NCBI GenBank assembly: GCA_946803715.1
Contig: CAMPET010000051.1
Location: forward strand, 70,913-90,052
Direction of reading: 5' to 3'
DNA length: 19,140 nt
Source of the DNA: Beroe ovata
Taxonomy: Eukaryota > Ctenophora > Nuda > Beroida > Beroidae
This document shows positions 10,101 through 16,100 of this stretch, piece by piece (the stretch's first letter is position 1; the number at the start of each line of letters is the position of its first letter). The position numbers were made by a program, and so were the translations under genes. The notes beneath the pieces were generated by a model. The model was not told the origin of the DNA. It ran no database searches and saw only the letters and a program-made list of their open reading frames with translations.

Positions 10101-13100
10101 GAGCTTGTCGTTCAGGTACACACCAGCAGACTCCAGTACGTCTACATGGGGGAGGGAGACATAAAAATCATAAAATCATTGGTTCAAATAAGTATGTTGG
10201 ATTTTGATCACAGGTCAGGTTTAGCTGTCGTTCTAAAGTAACACCCTGTTGTCTTTCCAAAGGGTAGTGTATCACGTCCACTTGGCGGGTTTTCTAGTTA
10301 GTGATAATTGAAGTGTAATTAATACTGATTATCGGACCGAGTAGACTATAGTGTTTGAAACATTCAGCTACACCCCCTCAATTAGTTTGTCTTTTCCCTT
10401 CCTGGCCCTGTGCGCAACGTCCAATCCCAGCGTTTTTGTCCAACTCCCCCACTCCCACTTCCCCATTTCTCCCCAATTCCCCCACTCCTACTCCCCCCAC
10501 TCCCACTTTCCCATTTCTCCCCAATTCCCCCACTCTCTACTCCCTCACTACCACTTAACCCGTGACTCACTATGTCTGTTGTCCCTAACTGCAATGTACG
10601 TCAAATGATCACCACAAACACATCGGTTACAGTCGTCACTCGGGATTCCCTCATCACACTCTAATTGATCACACCTGAGAGATTATGGAATGGGATGGGT
10701 GAAATTGCGGGCACTGATTTGACAGTACTGTTCAGCCCGCGCGCGGGTAGAAAGTTCCATCAAAAAGTTCCATAATATTTTCTGAGTATAGATTAAGTAT
10801 CTTATTTCGACGACATCAATCACATACAATAATTCTCCCTTCTCCACTCCGGGTAGATTTGCAGGCGATGTTGTCGCGTGTGTTGTCATGGTGACACGTT
10901 GCTGTCGGTCACGTGACGTGGTGACATCATATGCTGCTGACACCACAACGAGTTTGACTCGCTCAATCCGTACCGTTCCATCTTTAAACATCACCTGTCA
11001 CGGATTGAAATCTAAAAGATCATAATAGATCAAACCGATTACTCAATTAAATTACTCAATTGAATTACTTATAACTTTTGTTTATAAGTAAAACAAAGTG
11101 ATGGAAAGAGGCTATACGAGGCCAGCATTGTTAGATTCTCATATAACCGCACAACCCTTCCAAATTTTAAAGTGATCAGGGGACAAATTCGGATATGTTA
11201 GACCCAAAAGCTAGTCGTGACGTCACGCATGACGTCATGGGAAACACCACGACTAGTTGGGGTCTTACTTCTGCCCTATAACCTAATTGTCTTCTTATCA
11301 GAGTAGACTTACAGTTGCGATAAAAGTATAGGATCCCTTGTGTAATTCCGTCAGTGTGAGTCTTAGTCCGCGTTTGTTGAGTGAGAACCTGTCTTTGAAT
11401 TTCTCAGAAGTAGAAATATCGACCAACCCTAGAATAGGATTTTTGTCTCAATGTTCCATAGACTCGGTCTCGAATTGAGACTACATATCAACTACATATT
11501 AACAAATTGCCATGGTAACACAAATTACCATGGTAACATACATTACCATGCTAACACACATTACAATGATAACATTCTACCTGAATTCTCTTCCTCCAAG
11601 TCCACACTCCACACCACCTTGGACACCGCTGACTTTTTCTCATTTACCAGAATCACAGAGTAAAGTGCTGTCGATCCCTCTTCGACCACCTAAAAATATG
11701 GAGGAGGATATGCTACCTTATGTTTCTTTTCATATTTCTTTTATTTTCATTTTTTCCTCTGAGCTGTACCATTTTCATTTGAGATTACCAATGAGTGGGA
11801 AATATCAGTGATGAATTGAGGTCATATTAAATTGGAAGCTTAACTTTCCCTTTGTGCAATATTATGGTGAGTTAATTTGCTTGACCCAAGAACGTCGCAA
11901 TAAAATCGTCAAATGCTGCATTTCACCCTTCAAATCACTTTGATTTGTGATTTTCCATTATCATATCTGAATGAGCTGTCGAGACGTAAATATGAAGAAT
12001 TTAGCACCAAGAACTTAGAATTGTGCCCCATATAATTCCAATCTCATACCAACGAAACCCCAAATCACACAGCAAGAAAATTAGCAAAAAAGCCTAGTAT
12101 TGTAAAGCCAACAGTTGTGAAACACAAGGAAACATTTCCTAAAATATGCAACCCTATTAGCAGAGACTTTCACTTTCTCTCAACCAGAGGGGTCCCCAGA
12201 TGATGACAGATGATGACAGATGATAACAGATGATGACAGATGATGACAGGGCTCAGTTTTTGACTAATTTAATGACGTCATACAATGTGACGGCTCCCTA
12301 AACACATTTTTCGACCAATTTCCTCTTCTTATCTGCAAAAAGGTGGCGCCCTTGGGGCACGCACCAGGCAAAATGAGGGCACAAATGAGGCATTATGGGA
12401 GCAAAAAGGGGTCACTTTGGGGGGCGGAAAGGGGCAAAAAGGGGCATTTTTGGGGCAAAAAGGGGGCTTATTCAAGGTAACAATGACGCTCAATCCCCTT
12501 CCTTAAACCTGTATCAGCGGGTAAATAGTGAGATAACTCCGTACATCACACCTCATCTCGTCTGACATATCCGAGCAGTGCACGTATCCATCACACACGT
12601 ACTCGTACTCAACACACCCTGCCATCATGACGTTTACCGCGAATCGAAGTTGAAAACTGGAACGGAAAACTCGAATTTTCAAATTCTGGGCAGATAAAAG
12701 ATGTCAATTTTCAACAGAAAAATGTCAAACTCTCCTACTTCCTTCACAGAAAACTGAACACAGGTTCCAATCACTCCGTCTCATTGTGGTACTCGTACTC
12801 TCGGTTCCTGCTACTGTAGTCAGCACTTCATTTGGTGATGAAGTGATGTTGTCAGGGCCTCTGTTGTCAGGTGTGGAGTCAGGGGTAATGTTGTTATGGG
12901 TGGTGGTGGTGTCAGGAGTGGTGGTGTCAAGAGTGGTGGTGTCAGAAATTGTGCTCTCCTGTTTGTAGCTGGACAAAGTTTTGTCTTTCACAAGGCTTGG
13001 CGAGGTTGAAGGAGTCACGAAGGAGCTTGTTGTTCGAGAATGATGTGTTGTCATGTTTTCAGCAATCTTGATGTTAACAGCCTCATCACTAAATGGGGGT

Positions 13101-16100
13101 GTTTGGTAGGAACTAGATGACATCATCTGAGCATCTGCAGTAGCTTCTGATTGTCCATCAGATGTAGTGGGGATGCTGTCAACATCAGCTGTTGTCATGG
13201 TAACATCATCGCTTGTTGTCATGGTAACATCATTGTTTTTTGTCAACATATCGACTGAGACATCATCTGTTGTAAGGACATTCCCATTATATTTGGAGCT
13301 CGTACTCGATGACGTCACTTCCTGCCAACTGCTAGTCGTTGTTGAATGACTGTTCCCAACATCATTGTCCGAGCCTGATGATGACTCCCATCGGTCAGTT
13401 TTTGGAATCGTAATTTTCTTCCCTCTTGTCGATGATTCATCAACTGGCCGAGAAGTGATGTCATCAGTTTTGATGGCATTCTCTGTTGTGATGTCAACTG
13501 GTGACGTTGATGCGGATACTTTGAACGAGACGAAATCGGACGTTTTTTCATCTACTGATGCTCCACCACTTTCACTTGCTGACGACGATTCAACAGATGT
13601 TGATACAGGATCAATGATGGGAGTCGTCATCGTATCAGGGCTTGATGACATCATCTCTTCAGTTGTTGTCACCATATCTTCACTAGTAGATCTGGCGTCA
13701 GTGGGCGTTGACACCATTTCTTCAGTTGTTGCCATCATTTCTTCAGTTGTTGTAATAATATCTTCACTAGTTGATCTGGTGTCAGTGGGTGTTGACACCA
13801 TTTTTTCAGTTGTTGTCATCATCTCTTCAGTTGTTGTAATCATATCTTCACTAGTAGATCTGGTGTCAGTGGGTGTTGACACCATCTCTTCAGTTGGTGT
13901 CATGTGCTCGTGAGTGGTGTAGGAAACTGAACTGCTATCTCGTGTCCTGGATGATGATGACGTCTCACTGCTCCATTCACCAGTTCTAAGCGTATCGTTG
14001 TCAGTTGTTGACATGGTAACACCATCACTTGTTGTGACATCTCGTTCAGTTGATGTCAAGGATTCTTTGTATTCAGTTGTGTCATCTTCGCTTGTTGTCG
14101 TTGATTCTTCACTTGATGTCACCAAATCTTCACTTATTGACTTCAAGTTTCCGGTTGTTGTTGTTGTTGCTGTTTTTGTTGTGAAATCTTTACTTAATCT
14201 CACGACATCAGTCTGAGTGGAAAAATCAGTGGACGATTCCATTATTCCGTTATCACTTGTTGTTCTTATGTTAACACTTGTTGTCACATCATCAGAGGTG
14301 GACCTGCGGTTATCACTTGTTGTCGTGCTGACATCGTGACTTGTTGTCGGTGTCCGCGGTTGAGTGGTCGTCGTGAAATCCTCACTTGTTGACTTTACGT
14401 ATTCAATTGTTGTTGTGGATTGTTTACTTGCTGTCACAAAATCATCACTTGTTGACTTAACGTATTCAATTGAAGCTGTTGCGGGAGGGCGTGTTGTTAT
14501 CGAATCATCTTCACTTGTTGTCAGGGTGTCAACACTCTTCGTAACTTCAACTGTTTCCATGGAAACACGACTAGTTTCTATCATTCCTTCTCGAGTTGAA
14601 ATTGGATCTGTGTGCTGCGTAACTTTGTCAACTGTCTGAGTGGGAAAATCAGTGGACGATTCCATTATTCCGTTATCGCTTGTTGTTCTTATGTTAACAC
14701 TTGTTGTCATATCATCAGACGTGGACCTGCGGTTATCACTTGTTGTTGTGCTGACATCATGACTTGTTGTCAGTGTCCCCGGTTGAGTGGACGTCGTGAA
14801 ATCCTCACTTGTTGACTTTACGTATTCAGACGTTGCTGTGGATTCTTCACTTGAAGTTACGAAATCTTCACTTGTCAACTTCACATTATCACTTGTTGTT
14901 GTAGAATCTTCTCTTGATGTCACCAAATCTTCACTTGTAGACTCCACATATTCAATTGTTGTGGTATAATCTTCACTTGTTGACTTCACATATGAATCCT
15001 CACTCGTTATCGATTCTTCACTTGAAGTTACGTAATCTTCACTAGTTGGTGTTGCATCCTCCCCAGTGGTTGCAAAACCACCCTCATCCTTGTACGAAGA
15101 CGAACCGGATGTCGTAAAGATCGTAAAGATTTCATCTCGTCGGGCATAGGATGAAGTTGATGACGACGACGATGACATCGAGGGCTCACTCTTCTCTGTG
15201 ATCAACCCATTTTGTGACGTTGTTCCAGGATTAGTTTTAGTGCCGCTATGCTCCGTTGTTTTTAGATCAGGTAGGGGAATCCCCTTGTCGCTACTTGACG
15301 AAACTTCGTCTGTGGTTGCGATCTTCTCTTCTGTGGTCGTAGATTTTTCGTTTGTGGTCGTAACTCCATCATCTGAGGTCGTAACAGTTTGCTCAGTAGA
15401 AGTAGCTCTAGTCTCAGTTGCCTCTTTCGAACTTGACGTGACGTAATTCTGCTCAGTGACGTCATCAAAGACACGGTTGTAGTCTGGCTCACGCGTGATT
15501 GTTTCATCAGGCGTGACTTGTTTGTTCTGCGTGACTTCTTCAGTTGCAGCGCGTGACAGGGTGAAGGCGTCACGCTGTGATGTGCTAGCTGGAGGTGTGG
15601 TTGAGGAGGCTGTGCCAGTGGTTTTTCGGAAACCCTCTGAAATAGAGAGATTCGTTACCATAAAAACTGAAAACTCGAAGGGAATTGGTGAATACAGAAT
15701 ACCGGGAGTGGTCTGCTTCATGCAATTGCGTACGCCGCGCGCACGCGCGTGATTGATTTTACAAAATATGAAAATTGGTCTGTTTCATTGATATTCTGCA
15801 CGGCGCGTTTCGCAAACAAATAAAAAATTGCCACTTAGGCCCATTTTTCGATTCCTATCAATTCTTGAGGTTAACGGGCAAAATGGACATGTGCGAAGTT
15901 CACTCACCACATATAGCCTCATCCTGCCCATTATCACAATCAGATACTCCGTCACACACCCATGATTCCAAGATACAGACTTTGCTTCCAGGACAGAGCC
16001 ATCTTCCTCGTGGACAATCAAACCCAACTGAAATGAGTGATTAATTAGACATCATTAATTATCATGATGAATCCAACTGTAATTAGTAGTCGATTAGGCT

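Noticed and set aside
12619-12700. Open frame extending exon 4 upstream to the CCCAG or TTCCAG acceptors
   Set aside because: It is open and has better pyrimidine tracts, but it adds about 12-25 residues without cysteines and breaks the LDLa pattern that the GATGGCAG acceptor completes. Kept as a fallback only.
15785-16027. Minus-strand frame [16 protein letters not shown] over exon 2
   Set aside because: The other frame yields a perfect six-cysteine LDLa and matches both flanking exons in phase.
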